Assembly: GCF_000718785.1 (NCBI RefSeq)
Contig: NZ_JOCA01000030.1
Coordinates: 124,001-188,000 of the forward strand
Reading direction: 5' to 3'
Origin: Streptomyces sp. NRRL WC-3626
GTDB lineage: Bacteria; Actinomycetota; Actinomycetes; Streptomycetales; Streptomycetaceae
Length of the DNA stretch: 64,000 nt
Below are positions 56,248 to 64,000 of this stretch, piece by piece (within the stretch, counting starts at the first letter, position 1; each line of letters starts with the position of its first letter). The notes beneath the pieces were generated by a model, which made no database searches, was not told where the DNA came from, and saw only the letters and a list, made by a program, of their open reading frames with translations. A program made the translations under genes and the position numbers.

Positions 56248-57186
56248 GTGCTTGATCCGCAGGGTTTGTACGCATGGGAGCCGAAGGGGCTCGGCGTCGT
56301 CGACATGGCGCTGGCCCAGGAGTCGGCCGGACTTGTCATGCTCTACCACTTCGACGGATACATCGACGCGGGGGAGACCGGCGACCAGATCGTCGACCAG
56401 CTGCTCGACACACTGCCCCACCAGGTCGTCGCCCGCTTCGACCACGACCGGCTCGTCGACTACCGCGCCCGGCGGCCGCTGCTGACCTTCACCCGTGACC
56501 GGTGGAGCGACTACGAGGTGCCCGCCATCGAGGTGCGTCTCGTCCAGGACGCCACCGGAGCGCCCTTCCTGCTGCTCTCCGGGCCCGAACCGGACGTGGA
56601 GTGGGAGCGCTTCGCCGCCGCCGTCCAGCAGATCGTGGAGCGGCTCGGCGTACGCCTGTCGGTGAACTTCCACGGCATCCCCATGGGCGTCCCGCACACC
56701 CGCCCCGTCGGCATCACCCCGCACGGCAACCGCGCCGATCTGGTCCCGGTGGCCGGCAGCGCCTTCGACGAGGCACAGGTGCCGGGCAGCGCCGAGGCGC
56801 TCGTCGAGTACCGGCTCATGCAGGCCGGGCACGACGTCCTGGGTGTCGCCGCCCACGTGCCGCACTACATCGCCCGCTCCCCGTACCCGGACGCGGCACT
56901 GACCGCCCTGGAGGCCATCACGGCCGCGACCGGACTGGTCCTGCCCGGCGTCGCGCACTCCCTGCGCACCGACGCCCACCGCACCCAGAACGAGATCGAC
57001 CGCCAGATCCAGCAGGGCGACGACGAGCTCACCGCCCTCATCCAGGGCCTGGAGCACCAGTACGACGCCGCGGCGGGCGCGGAGACCCGGGGCAACATGC
57101 TCGCCGAGCCGGTGGAGATTCCGTCGGCCGACGAGATCGGCCGCGAGTTCGAACGCTTCCTGGCCGAGCGGGAGGGCGACGGCTGA
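56248..57186 (+). CDS. PAC2 family protein
   Basis: 312 residues. The PAC2 domain is named after a eukaryotic proteasome assembly chaperone; actinobacterial members are of uncertain function but occur in proteasome-bearing organisms. Core motifs: [19 protein letters not shown] near residue 30, [19 protein letters not shown] near 110, [14 protein letters not shown] near 145 and [22 protein letters not shown] near 210. A C-terminal helical region ([12 protein letters not shown]) follows. GTG 56248 follows GAGGAGGAG. It lies 20 bases before coaE. Confidence 0.92.
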   Translation: MLDPQGLYAWEPKGLGVVDMALAQESAGLVMLYHFDGYIDAGETGDQIVDQLLDTLPHQVVARFDHDRLVDYRARRPLLTFTRDRWSDYEVPAIEVRLVQDATGAPFLLLSGPEPDVEWERFAAAVQQIVERLGVRLSVNFHGIPMGVPHTRPVGITPHGNRADLVPVAGSAFDEAQVPGSAEALVEYRLMQAGHDVLGVAAHVPHYIARSPYPDAALTALEAITAATGLVLPGVAHSLRTDAHRTQNEIDRQIQQGDDELTALIQGLEHQYDAAAGAETRGNMLAEPVEIPSADEIGREFERFLAEREGDG

Positions 57187-57193
57187 CACCCCC

Positions 57194-57199
57194 TAGGCT
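57194..57199 (+). promoter_or_regulatory. Leaderless -10 box for coaE
   Basis: TAGGCT, 7 bases before ATG 57207, located just after the PAC2 gene stop. Confidence 0.55.
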
Positions 57200-57206
57200 G
57201 TCCCCC

Positions 57207-57821
57207 ATGCTGAAAGTGGGCCTGACCGGCGGGATCGGTGCCGGCAAGAGCGAGGTGTCGCGGCTGCTTGTCGCGTGCGGGGCCGTACTGATCGACGCGG
57301 ACCGGATCGCACGCGAGGTCGTCGAACCGGGCACGCCCGGCCTCGCGGCCGTCGTGGACGCCTTCGGCACGGAGATCCTCACCGCCGACGGCCGCCTGGA
57401 CCGGCCCAGGCTGGGCTCCATCGTCTTCGCCGACCCGGAGCGACTGGCCGTCCTCAACGCGATCGTCCACCCGCTGGTCGGCGCCCGCTCCCGCGAGCTG
57501 GAGGAGGCCGCCGCCGAGGACGCCGTCGTGGTCCACGACGTCCCCCTCCTCACGGAGAACGGCCTGGCCCCCCGCTACGACCTCGTGATCGTCGTCGACG
57601 CGAGCCCCGCGACCCAGCTCGACCGGCTCGTCGGCCTGCGCGGCATGTCCGAGGGGGACGCCCGCGCGCGGATGGCCGCCCAGGCCACCCGAGAGCGGCG
57701 CCGGGAGATCGCCGACATCGTCATCGACAACGACGTCCCCCTCGCCGAGCTGGAACAACGGGTCGAGGACGTGTGGTCCGAACTCCTGCACCGGGCGTCC
57801 CGGCGGTCCTCCGCGGAATAG
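57207..57821 (+). CDS. coaE: Dephospho-CoA kinase
   Basis: 204 residues. It phosphorylates dephospho-CoA at the 3'-hydroxyl, the last step of CoA synthesis. P-loop [12 protein letters not shown] near residue 9, [10 protein letters not shown] with the conserved Asp near 31, [22 protein letters not shown] near 113, and [21 protein letters not shown] (lid region with catalytic Arg) near 155. Length is normal, without the C-terminal UPF0157 domain that mycobacteria add. It has its own leaderless promoter. Confidence 0.96.
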   Translation: MLKVGLTGGIGAGKSEVSRLLVACGAVLIDADRIAREVVEPGTPGLAAVVDAFGTEILTADGRLDRPRLGSIVFADPERLAVLNAIVHPLVGARSRELEEAAAEDAVVVHDVPLLTENGLAPRYDLVIVVDASPATQLDRLVGLRGMSEGDARARMAAQATRERRREIADIVIDNDVPLAELEQRVEDVWSELLHRASRRSSAE

Positions 57822-57871
57822 GGAGCGCCGGCCGGGGCGTTGAACCCGTTCAGCGAGGGAAGGATTCCGCC

Positions 57872-58252
57872 GTGCCCGAGACCAGCGGTTCGACCGGACG
57901 TACGCCGGAAACGCATGTCATCGACTTCCGTGCCGCCGAGCACCTGCTCGCCTCCAAGGACCCGAGGGGCGCGGTGAAGCTGCTCGACGGCGTCATAGAC
58001 GTCCACCCCGAGAACACGGCCGCGCGGCTGCTGCGGGCGCGCGCGTTCTTCGCGGCGGCCCAGCTGCGTCCCGCCGAGCTGGAGTTCTCCCTGGTCCTGG
58101 AGCGCGAGCCGGACAACGCCTTCGCCCACTTCGCGCTCGCCCGCACCTACCAGCGGCAGGGCCGCCCCCACCCGGCCAAGCGCCACTTCCGGCTCGCGGC
58201 CGCGCTGGACCCGAACCCGGAATACCTGAAGGCGGCCCGCTTCGACGCGTGA
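57872..58252 (+). CDS. Tetratricopeptide repeat protein
   Basis: 126 residues. After about 20 polar residues come three TPR-like helical pairs: AAEHLLASKDPRGAVKLLDG, NTAARLLRARAFFAAAQLRP and NAFAHFALARTYQRQGRPHP. It likely mediates protein contacts in the cytoplasm. GTG 57872 follows GGGAAGGA. Streptomycetes keep this small gene after coaE as I remember, but its partner is unknown. Confidence 0.87.
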   Translation: MPETSGSTGRTPETHVIDFRAAEHLLASKDPRGAVKLLDGVIDVHPENTAARLLRARAFFAAAQLRPAELEFSLVLEREPDNAFAHFALARTYQRQGRPHPAKRHFRLAAALDPNPEYLKAARFDA

Positions 58253-58261
58253 CGCCCGGTG

Positions 58262-58525
58262 CTACGAGCGGCTCCGCGGCGGATCGTACGGCGGAACGTC
58301 GCGGCCCGGCTGGTAGTGCGGCCCCTGGCGGATGTGGCGCAGGACGACGGCCAGGTCGACCGTGACGACCAGCCACAGCAGTCCGCAGGCGAGCGCCCAG
58401 CCCGGGTGCCCGGCGAGCGCGAACGCCACCGTGCCGGCCACCGTCCAGACCACACCCCACACGCTCAGCCAGAACCGCATCCGCAGGGCACTGCGCGCGG
58501 TCGTCGGTTCACTGCCCGTACGCAT
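58262..58525 (-). CDS. DUF6343 small membrane protein
   Basis: 87 residues. Two hydrophobic segments (about 18-38 and 41-61) and the C-terminal RQGPHYQPGRDVPPY motif match the DUF6343 family of actinobacteria. Function unknown. ATG 58525 was chosen to match family length; GTG codons at 58528 and 58534 upstream are possible. It is convergent with the TPR gene, 9 bases apart. Confidence 0.78.
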   Translation of the reverse strand: MRTGSEPTTARSALRMRFWLSVWGVVWTVAGTVAFALAGHPGWALACGLLWLVVTVDLAVVLRHIRQGPHYQPGRDVPPYDPPRSRS

Positions 58526-58667
58526 CACGATCACCACTTCCGTCCACGAGGCCTGTCCGCGCGGTTCGCTCACCTGCCGGGTTCCCAGAACCAGCCCCCG
58601 TGTCACTCGGTCGAGTGAACGTGTGCGAGAGGGGAACGGGCGTGCGGACGCGAACCGTTGGACGGGC

Positions 58668-59378
58668 ATGGAACTGAAAATGCGTGAGGGGTACGAGGGG
58701 ACGGGCCCCGGGGCGATCACCCCGGACGGCTGCGCGGTGGAGCTGTACTCGCGGCTGCCCGTCGGGGACGAGCCGGACATCATCGCCGCCGCGGTGCCGG
58801 CGGGCGCGCGGATCCTGGAGCTGGGCTGCGGCGTCGGGCGGATGACCCACGCACTGCTGGAGCGCGGCTTCGACGTCACGGCGGTGGACGAGTCCGCGGA
58901 GATGCTGGAGCGGGTGCGCGAGGCGCGCACGATACGCGGCCCGATAGAGAGGCTGGACGTCGGCGAGACGTTCGACGTGGTGCTGCTCGCCTCGTTCCTG
59001 GTGCACGCGGGCGACGTCGAGGTGCGGCGCGGCATGCTGCGCACCTGTGCGCGGCATCTGGCGGAGGGCGGGTGCGTGCTGATCCAGCGGGAGGGCGAGA
59101 ACTACCACACCGATCTGCCGCGCGAGCGGGTGGATCCCTCCGGCTTCACCGTACGGATCGTGTCGGCGGACCCGGTCGGGGACGGCGTCGACTCGGTCCA
59201 CGCGGAGTACCTGTTCCCGGACGCGACCTGGACCCAGACCTTCCGTGCCCGCCCCCTGACGAGGGAGCAGTTCGAGGAGGCCCTGGCGGAAGCGGACCTG
59301 ACGGTGGACCGGTATCTGACGGACGACAGGACGTGGGTGAGGACGGTGCGGAAATCCTCGCGGTCGGCGATGAGTTGA
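58668..59378 (+). CDS. Class I SAM-dependent methyltransferase
   Basis: 236 residues. SAM motif I ILELGCGVGRMTHALLERG near residue 48, acidic loop VTAVDESAEML near 70, motif with DVVLLASFLVHAG near 100, and HLAEGGCVLIQREGENYH near 125. It belongs to the methyltransferase 11/25 group; the substrate cannot be predicted. ATG 58668 follows GGACGGG; ATG 58680 is an alternative. No neighbouring biosynthetic genes help. Confidence 0.87.
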   Translation: MELKMREGYEGTGPGAITPDGCAVELYSRLPVGDEPDIIAAAVPAGARILELGCGVGRMTHALLERGFDVTAVDESAEMLERVREARTIRGPIERLDVGETFDVVLLASFLVHAGDVEVRRGMLRTCARHLAEGGCVLIQREGENYHTDLPRERVDPSGFTVRIVSADPVGDGVDSVHAEYLFPDATWTQTFRARPLTREQFEEALAEADLTVDRYLTDDRTWVRTVRKSSRSAMS

Positions 59379-59439
59379 CGGGCTCGGGGCGGTCTACCCC
59401 TGCGACAGCATCACGGACCGCTTTCCACAGGAGATCCCC

Positions 59440-59880
59440 ATGTCCGAGACCACCGCTCCCGCCGTGACCGCCGCGTCCGCCGCCGTCTCCTCCCGGGGCC
59501 GCCGCGCCCGGGTCGCGCTGCGCGGACTGCAGGTGCTGCTCGCCCTGTTCTTCGCGATCCCGAGCGCCGTGCCCAAGCTGATCGCCCACTCCTCGGCCGC
59601 CGAGACCTTCGACGCCATGGGCTGGGGCGGCACGGGGATGTACGCCGTCGGCGTGCTGGAACTCGCGGGGGCGATCGGCCTGCTGGTGCCGATCCTGCAG
59701 TCGGCGGCGGCGACGGGTCTGGCCGCCCTGATGGTGGGCGCGTTCATCACCCAGGTCACGGTCTTCGAGGGAGAGAACGCGGCGACCCCGCTCGTCCTCC
59801 TCGTTCCGCTCGCCCTCATCGCCTGGACCCGCCGGGGCCACAACACGGACCTTCTGCGACTCCTGCGCCGTCAGGGCTGA
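59440..59880 (+). CDS. DoxX family membrane protein
   Basis: 146 residues with four transmembrane helices starting near residues 29, 65, 90 and 118. The first helix ends in FFAIPSAVPKLIAH and the second holds GVLELAGAIGLLVP, both typical of DoxX-like proteins. Possible redox or quinone-linked role, not established. ATG 59440 follows CAGGAGATCCCC. Confidence 0.88.
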   Translation: MSETTAPAVTAASAAVSSRGRRARVALRGLQVLLALFFAIPSAVPKLIAHSSAAETFDAMGWGGTGMYAVGVLELAGAIGLLVPILQSAAATGLAALMVGAFITQVTVFEGENAATPLVLLVPLALIAWTRRGHNTDLLRLLRRQG

Positions 59881-59895
59881 AGGCTCCGCGGGCGG

Positions 59896-60483
59896 TCACG
59901 GCCGGGCCGCACCGCCGGATGCCCCGCCGCGGGAGTCACGGCCGCGCCTCGCCCCGCGGCCGCCCCGTCCGCCGGTACCACCGGCCGGGGCGTCCTGGTC
60001 GCCCGGCCCGCCGAAGCCGGCGGGCGGGCCGAAGGCGCCGGGGCCCGCCGGGCCGCGCAGCCGCTCCATCTCCCGGCGGTCACGCTTCGTCGGGCGTCCC
60101 GTGCCGCGGTCCCGGACACCGGCCGGGGCGACGGCATCGCGGGGCGGGGGCGGCGGGGAGTTGTCGATGTAGCACTGGACGGCCACCGGGGCACCGACCC
60201 GCTTGCGGATCAGCCGCTTGACCACGACGATCCGCTCCCGCGTCTCGGCCCGCAGCCGTACCTCGTCACCGACGCGCAGGGAGTGCGAGGGCTTCACCCG
60301 CTCGCCGTTCACCCGGACATGCCCGCCCTTGCAGGCGGCGGCGCCGAGCGACCGCGTCTTGACCAGCCGCACCGACCAGATCCAGCTGTCGATCCGCACG
60401 GACTCACCGCTGCTCGGCCCAGCCGCTTCGGCGGCGGCCACGGCGGCGGCGGTCCCGGGGTCCTCGGCACTCTCAGAAGCCAT
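59896..60483 (-). CDS. S4 domain RNA-binding protein, Hsp15-like
   Basis: 195 residues. An S4 domain at about 28-95 (VRIDSWIWSVRLVKTRSLGA, HVRVNGERVKPSHSLRVGDEV) resembles Hsp15/YrfH, which binds stalled 50S-peptidyl-tRNA complexes. The C-terminal part has the RPTKRDRREMERL motif seen in these proteins, then a long Gly/Arg-rich tail (about 145-195), which can add RNA affinity. ATG 60483 has TAAGGT 7 bases upstream, a leaderless start. Confidence 0.9.
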   Translation of the reverse strand: MASESAEDPGTAAAVAAAEAAGPSSGESVRIDSWIWSVRLVKTRSLGAAACKGGHVRVNGERVKPSHSLRVGDEVRLRAETRERIVVVKRLIRKRVGAPVAVQCYIDNSPPPPPRDAVAPAGVRDRGTGRPTKRDRREMERLRGPAGPGAFGPPAGFGGPGDQDAPAGGTGGRGGRGARRGRDSRGGASGGAARP

Positions 60484-60490
60484 GATTCCG

Positions 60491-60496
60491 ACCTTA
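60491..60496 (-). promoter_or_regulatory. Leaderless -10 box for the S4 protein gene
   Basis: TAAGGT on the minus strand, 7 bases before ATG 60483. Confidence 0.5.
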
Positions 60497-60587
60497 GCGC
60501 CCCGGCCCGGCCGACAGCGCCGGGTTTTCCCGCGCGTGGACACCCGCGCCCGGACACCGTGCCCCTGACCCCCGGGCCCCGGAGACC

Positions 60588-60593
60588 TACGGT
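60588..60593 (+). promoter_or_regulatory. Leaderless -10 box for the uracil-DNA glycosylase gene
   Basis: TACGGT, 6 bases before ATG 60600. Confidence 0.5.
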
Positions 60594-60599
60594 GGAAGC

Positions 60600-61316
60600 A
60601 TGGACCCCAGCGGACTCGAGCGGCTCGATCAGCGCATCGCCGGGTGCCGGGCCTGTCCCCGGCTGGTCGGCTGGCGGGAGGAGGTCGCCCGGGTCAAGCG
60701 GGCCGCGTTCGCCGACTGGACGTACTGGGGCAGGCCGGTGCCGGGGTTCGGGCCGCCGGACGCCCGGCTGCTGATCGTGGGACTGGCGCCCGCCGCCCAC
60801 GGGGGCAACCGCACCGGGCGGATGTTCACCGGTGACCGCTCCGGCGACGTGCTGTACCGGGCGCTGTACGACGTGGGCCTCGCCTCGCAGGCGACCGCCA
60901 CCCACCTCGGGGACGGTCTGGAACTGTACGGCGTGCGCGTCACCTCGCCCGTGCACTGCGCCCCGCCGGCCAACAAGCCCACTCCCGGGGAGCGGGACAC
61001 CTGCCGGCCCTGGCTGGTGCGCGAGCTGCGGCTGCTGCGGCCGACGGTGCGGGCCGCGCTCGTTCTCGGGGCCTTCGGCTGGCAGGCCGCCCTGCCCGCG
61101 TTCGCCGAGGCCGGCTGGACCGTCCCCCGGCCCCGCCCCGCCTTCGCGCACGGTGCCCGCGTCACCCTGGACGCCGCCGACGGCCCGGGCCTCCACCTCG
61201 TCGGCTGCTTCCACGTCAGCCAGCGCAACACCTTCACCGGCCGCCTCACCCCCGACATGCTCCGCGACGTCCTGCGCATGGCGGCCGAGGCGGCGGGGCT
61301 GCCCGCCCGGAAATGA
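60600..61316 (+). CDS. Uracil-DNA glycosylase, family 5 (UDGb)
   Basis: 238 residues. It removes uracil, and in this family also hypoxanthine and other deaminated bases, from DNA. Motif A reads GLAPAAHGGNRTGRMFTGD, the family 5 form without the catalytic Asp or Asn of other families; motif B is HVSQRNTFTGRLT. Cysteines at CRACP (residues 16 and 19), and near CAPPANKP and DTCRPW supply a 4Fe-4S cluster. High-G+C organisms face much cytosine deamination, which fits its presence. It is divergent from the S4 gene. Confidence 0.93.
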   Translation: MDPSGLERLDQRIAGCRACPRLVGWREEVARVKRAAFADWTYWGRPVPGFGPPDARLLIVGLAPAAHGGNRTGRMFTGDRSGDVLYRALYDVGLASQATATHLGDGLELYGVRVTSPVHCAPPANKPTPGERDTCRPWLVRELRLLRPTVRAALVLGAFGWQAALPAFAEAGWTVPRPRPAFAHGARVTLDAADGPGLHLVGCFHVSQRNTFTGRLTPDMLRDVLRMAAEAAGLPARK

Positions 61317-61341
61317 GATGAGCCGCCCCCGCCCACGGCCG

Positions 61342-61347
61342 TAGGCT
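61342..61347 (+). promoter_or_regulatory. Leaderless -10 box for prolyl aminopeptidase
   Basis: TAGGCT, 6 bases before ATG 61354. Confidence 0.55.
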
Positions 61348-61353
61348 GCCCCG

Positions 61354-62325
61354 ATGGCCAGGTATCCGGAGATCGAACCGTACGACCGCGGCATGCTCGA
61401 GGTCGGGGACGGCAACCGCGTGTACTGGGAGACCAGCGGCAACCCGCGCGGCAAACCCGCGGTGGTGCTGCACGGCGGGCCGGGCTCCAGCGCCGGGCCG
61501 AACCTCCGGCGCTACTTCGACCCCGCCGCCTACCGCATCGTGCTGCTCGACCAGCGCGGCGCCGGACGCTCGACACCGCCCGCGAGCGGCCACGCCACCG
61601 ACATGAGCGTCAACACGACCGCCCACCTCATGGCGGACCTGGAACTGCTGCGCACCCACCTCGGTGTCGATCGCTGGCTGGTGTGGGGCATCTCGTGGGG
61701 ATCGGCGCTCGGACTGCGGTACGCGCAGACCCACCCCGGGGTCGTATCCGAACTGGTGCTGACGGGTGTGGCGACCGGCTCCGGCAGTGAAGTCGACCTC
61801 CTCACCAGGGGGTTGGGCACCCTCTTCCCGGAGGCCCACGAGCTCTTCCTCGCCGGACTACCCGCCGACGAGCGCGACGGCAACCTGGCGGCCGCCTACA
61901 ACAGGCTGCTGGAGTCACCGGACCCGGCGGTCCGGGCACGCGCCGCCAAGGCCTGGACCGACTGGGAGACGGCGATCATCCCCGCGCCCCCGGACTCGGT
62001 CGCACGCTTCCAGGACCCGGAGTTCCGGCTCGGTTTCGCCCGTACCGTCACCCACTACTGGGGCAACGACCACTTCCTCGGCGACGGCGCGGACAACGGG
62101 GACGGCGTCGTCCTGCGCGACGCCCATCTCCTCGAAGGCATCCCCGGCACCCTCGTGCAGGGCAGCCTGGACTTCGGCAACCTCCTCGGCATCGTCTGGC
62201 GCCTCCATCACGCCTGGCCGGGCAGCGAGTTGACCGTCGTCGACGACGCCGGCCACGACGCGGGCGACGTCGGCGACGACGCGCTGATCGCGGCGACGGA
62301 CCGGTACGCGCGCGACGGGAGATGA
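61354..62325 (+). CDS. pip: Prolyl aminopeptidase (proline iminopeptidase)
   Basis: 323 residues, alpha/beta hydrolase family S33. Oxyanion-region HGGPGSS near residue 40, DQRGAGRS near 67, nucleophile Ser in GISWGSALGLRYA near 112, catalytic Asp probably in QGSLDFGNLL near 270 and His in DDAGHDAG near 298. It releases N-terminal proline from peptides in the cytoplasm. WGISWGS replaces the more usual GGSWGS. The start is supported by the leaderless box. Confidence 0.93.
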   Translation: MARYPEIEPYDRGMLEVGDGNRVYWETSGNPRGKPAVVLHGGPGSSAGPNLRRYFDPAAYRIVLLDQRGAGRSTPPASGHATDMSVNTTAHLMADLELLRTHLGVDRWLVWGISWGSALGLRYAQTHPGVVSELVLTGVATGSGSEVDLLTRGLGTLFPEAHELFLAGLPADERDGNLAAAYNRLLESPDPAVRARAAKAWTDWETAIIPAPPDSVARFQDPEFRLGFARTVTHYWGNDHFLGDGADNGDGVVLRDAHLLEGIPGTLVQGSLDFGNLLGIVWRLHHAWPGSELTVVDDAGHDAGDVGDDALIAATDRYARDGR

Positions 62326-62361
62326 ACGCCGTACCTCCTTGCTCCATGGGAGGGAATTCCG

Positions 62362-62375
62362 TTCCTCGACAGGAA
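62362..62375. promoter_or_regulatory. Inverted repeat upstream of glpF
   Basis: TTCCT-CGAC-AGGAA in the 122-bp gap before glpF. It could be an operator, for instance for an IclR-type glycerol regulator, but the match to any known site was not verified. Confidence 0.25.
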
Positions 62376-62447
62376 TGATCCGCACGGTCCACATACGCTT
62401 CCGGTGAGGGGAGGGACGGATCGCGCCATTTCAGCCGAGGAGGGCCG

Positions 62448-63341
62448 GTGGCACAAAGCATTACGCAAAAAAGACGCGGCTACAAAGAAGGCGTCGGCGG
62501 TGAGATGCTCGCCGAATTCCTGGGCACCTTCGTCCTGCTTCTGCTGGGTATCGGATCCGTCGCCGTGGCCGTCGTCGGACTTCCGGGTTCCGGCCGGCAG
62601 GTGGTGGAGTTCGGGCCCGCCAACTGGCTCATCATCTCGTGGGGCTGGGGCCTCGCGGTCGTGTTCGGCGTCTATGTGGCCGGCGGTGTCAGCGGCGCCC
62701 ACCTCAATCCCGCCGTGACCCTGGCCTTCGCCGTACGAGGGGACTTCCCCTGGCGGAAGATCCTGCCCTACTGGCTGGCCCAGGTCCTGGGCGCCTTCGT
62801 CGGGGCCGCGCTCGTCTACGCCTGCTACCACTGGGCCATCGACGCGTCGAACGCCAAGGCGGGCATCCCGCGCGACGAATCGCTGGGCACCTATTCCATC
62901 TTCGCCACGTTCCCCGCCGAATACTTCGGGGATTCCTGGTGGGGACCCCTGCTCGACCAGATCGTGGGCACCGGAATCCTGCTCCTGCTGATCTGCGCGA
63001 TCATCGACACCCGCAACACGTCCCCGATGGCGAATCTCCATCCGTACATCATCGGCCTGGTCGTCGTGGCCATCGGTCTGACCTTCGGCACCAACGCCGG
63101 ATACGCCATCAACCCCGCGCGAGATTTCGGCCCCCGGCTGTTCACCTTCTTCGAAGGCTGGGGATCGATCGCCCTGCCCGGGTCGTTCGGCTGGTTCAGC
63201 GGCTACTGGTGGATCCCCATCGTCGGCCCGCTGATCGGCGGTGTCCTCGGGGCCGTCGTCTACGACCTGCTCATCAGCCCGGTGCTCAAGGCCAGGATGG
63301 GAGCGAGCGAAGAAGGACCGGCCACGGAAGAGCCCTCGTAA
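62448..63341 (+). CDS. glpF: Glycerol uptake facilitator (MIP family)
   Basis: 297 residues with six transmembrane helices and the two half-helix NPA motifs: SGAHLNPAVTLAF near residue 86 and GYAINPARDFGPRL near 222. The Asp after the second NPA and the Gly/Arg-lined filter residues mark an aquaglyceroporin rather than a water channel. GTG 62448 follows GAGGAGGG. It lies 19 bases before glpK and forms an operon with it. A polar N-terminus (MAQSITQKRRGYKEGVGG) precedes the first helix. Confidence 0.95.
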   Translation: MAQSITQKRRGYKEGVGGEMLAEFLGTFVLLLLGIGSVAVAVVGLPGSGRQVVEFGPANWLIISWGWGLAVVFGVYVAGGVSGAHLNPAVTLAFAVRGDFPWRKILPYWLAQVLGAFVGAALVYACYHWAIDASNAKAGIPRDESLGTYSIFATFPAEYFGDSWWGPLLDQIVGTGILLLLICAIIDTRNTSPMANLHPYIIGLVVVAIGLTFGTNAGYAINPARDFGPRLFTFFEGWGSIALPGSFGWFSGYWWIPIVGPLIGGVLGAVVYDLLISPVLKARMGASEEGPATEEPS

Positions 63342-63360
63342 CACCAGGAGGAGGCAGCGA

Positions 63361-64000
63361 TGCCCGAATTCGTCGGCGCCGTGGACCAGGGGACCACCAG
63401 CACGCGCTTCATGATCTTCGACCACGCCGGGAACGAGGTGGCCCGGCACCAGCTCGAACACCAGCAGATCCTCCCGAGGTCGGGGTGGGTGGAGCACGAC
63501 CCGGTGGAGATCTGGGAGCGCACCAACACCGTGATCCAGAACGCCCTGAGGGACGGCGGACTCACGGCCGAGGACCTCCAGGCCATCGGTATCACCAACC
63601 AGCGCGAGACGACGGTGGTCTGGGACCCGCGCACCGGACGCCCGTACCACAACGCCATCGTCTGGCAGGACACCCGCACCGACAGCATCGCCGCCGCCCT
63701 CGAACGCGAGGGCCACGGCGACGTCATCCGCCGCAAGGCGGGCCTGCCGCCGGCCACCTACTTCTCCGGCGGCAAGATCAAGTGGCTGCTGGACAACGTG
63801 GACGGACTGCGCGAGGCCGCCGAAGCGGGGCACGCCCTGTTCGGCAACACCGACGCCTGGGTGCTGTGGAACCTCACCGGCGGCCCCAACGGCGGAGTGC
63901 ACGCCACCGACGTCACCAACGCCAGCCGCACCATGCTGATGAACCTCGAGACCCTCGACTGGGACGAGGAGCTCCTCGGCATCTTCGGCATCCCCCGCGC
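63361..64000 (+). CDS. glpK: Glycerol kinase, 5' part only
   Basis: The first 213 residues of a protein that should be about 500 long; the window ends inside the gene. The FGGY kinase start is clear: [55 protein letters not shown] and [13 protein letters not shown], with [11 protein letters not shown] near 170. It phosphorylates glycerol to sn-glycerol-3-phosphate. ATG 63361 follows CAGGAGGAGG. A glpD gene would be expected next. Confidence 0.96.

Overview
The window is about 72 percent G+C by eye, with strong G/C preference at third codon positions. It carries GTG and TTG starts, many start-stop overlaps, and start codons sitting 6-7 bases after a TANNNT -10 box (leaderless transcripts). The gene set (trpC-trpM-trpB-trpA, lgt, gltB-gltD, pepN, pyk, an ANTAR response regulator, livFGMHK, polA, rpsA, coaE) is that of the conserved core of a Streptomyces chromosome. 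No insertion sequence, prophage, CRISPR array or large biosynthetic cluster was seen. Three families of short dispersed repeats punctuate the intergenic regions.

Layout. 1-4191: end of the tryptophan region (small membrane proteins, trpC, the tiny trpM, trpB, trpA, strong terminator). 4206-6107: an anchored DsbA-like protein and lgt. 6288-13435, minus strand: a tightly overlapping operon of four ADP-ribosylglycohydrolase paralogues, then a CaiB/BaiF CoA-transferase and a CitE-like aldolase/lyase. The fourth paralogue has lost its C-terminus and runs out of frame into the CoA-transferase gene. 13697-20854: a VIT-family metal transporter, then glutamate synthase gltB-gltD. 20959-24657: chitosanase overlapping a rhomboid protease gene, a VWA protein and a zinc-protease-like protein. 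24718-29871: chorismate mutase, a lone receiver protein, aminopeptidase N and a siderophore-type N-hydroxylase. 29881-34320: Tat-exported 5'-nucleotidase, pyruvate kinase, an odd tRNA with anticodon CAA, and an ANTAR regulator. 34389-40194: complete branched-chain amino acid ABC transporter operon. 40821-47124: lipoprotein, thioesterase, FdhF/YdeP-type molybdoenzyme, polA. 47262-53239: small hypothetical, DUF4184 protein, secreted transglycosylase-like protein, hrpB helicase. 53244-57821: a frameshifted methyltransferase gene, rpsA, PAC2 protein, coaE. 57872-64000: small genes, S4 RNA-binding protein, family 5 uracil-DNA glycosylase, prolyl aminopeptidase, and glpF with the start of glpK.

How the genes work together. 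trpC, trpB and trpA finish tryptophan synthesis and a chorismate mutase at 24718 takes the same branch-point precursor. GltB/GltD supply glutamate; Lgt lipidates lipoproteins such as LivK. The liv genes form one transporter, and glpF/glpK feed glycerol into metabolism. The most unusual parts are the four-paralogue ADP-ribosylglycohydrolase operon (with a 39-bp tandem repeat that creates four G-quadruplex-type motifs, and a dispersed repeat inside a coding region), the broken gene junction at about 8320, the frameshift at about 54063, the class I tRNA with a leucine anticodon, and the chitosanase/rhomboid gene pair. Gene calls rest on reading motifs and remembered family features; no database search was possible.
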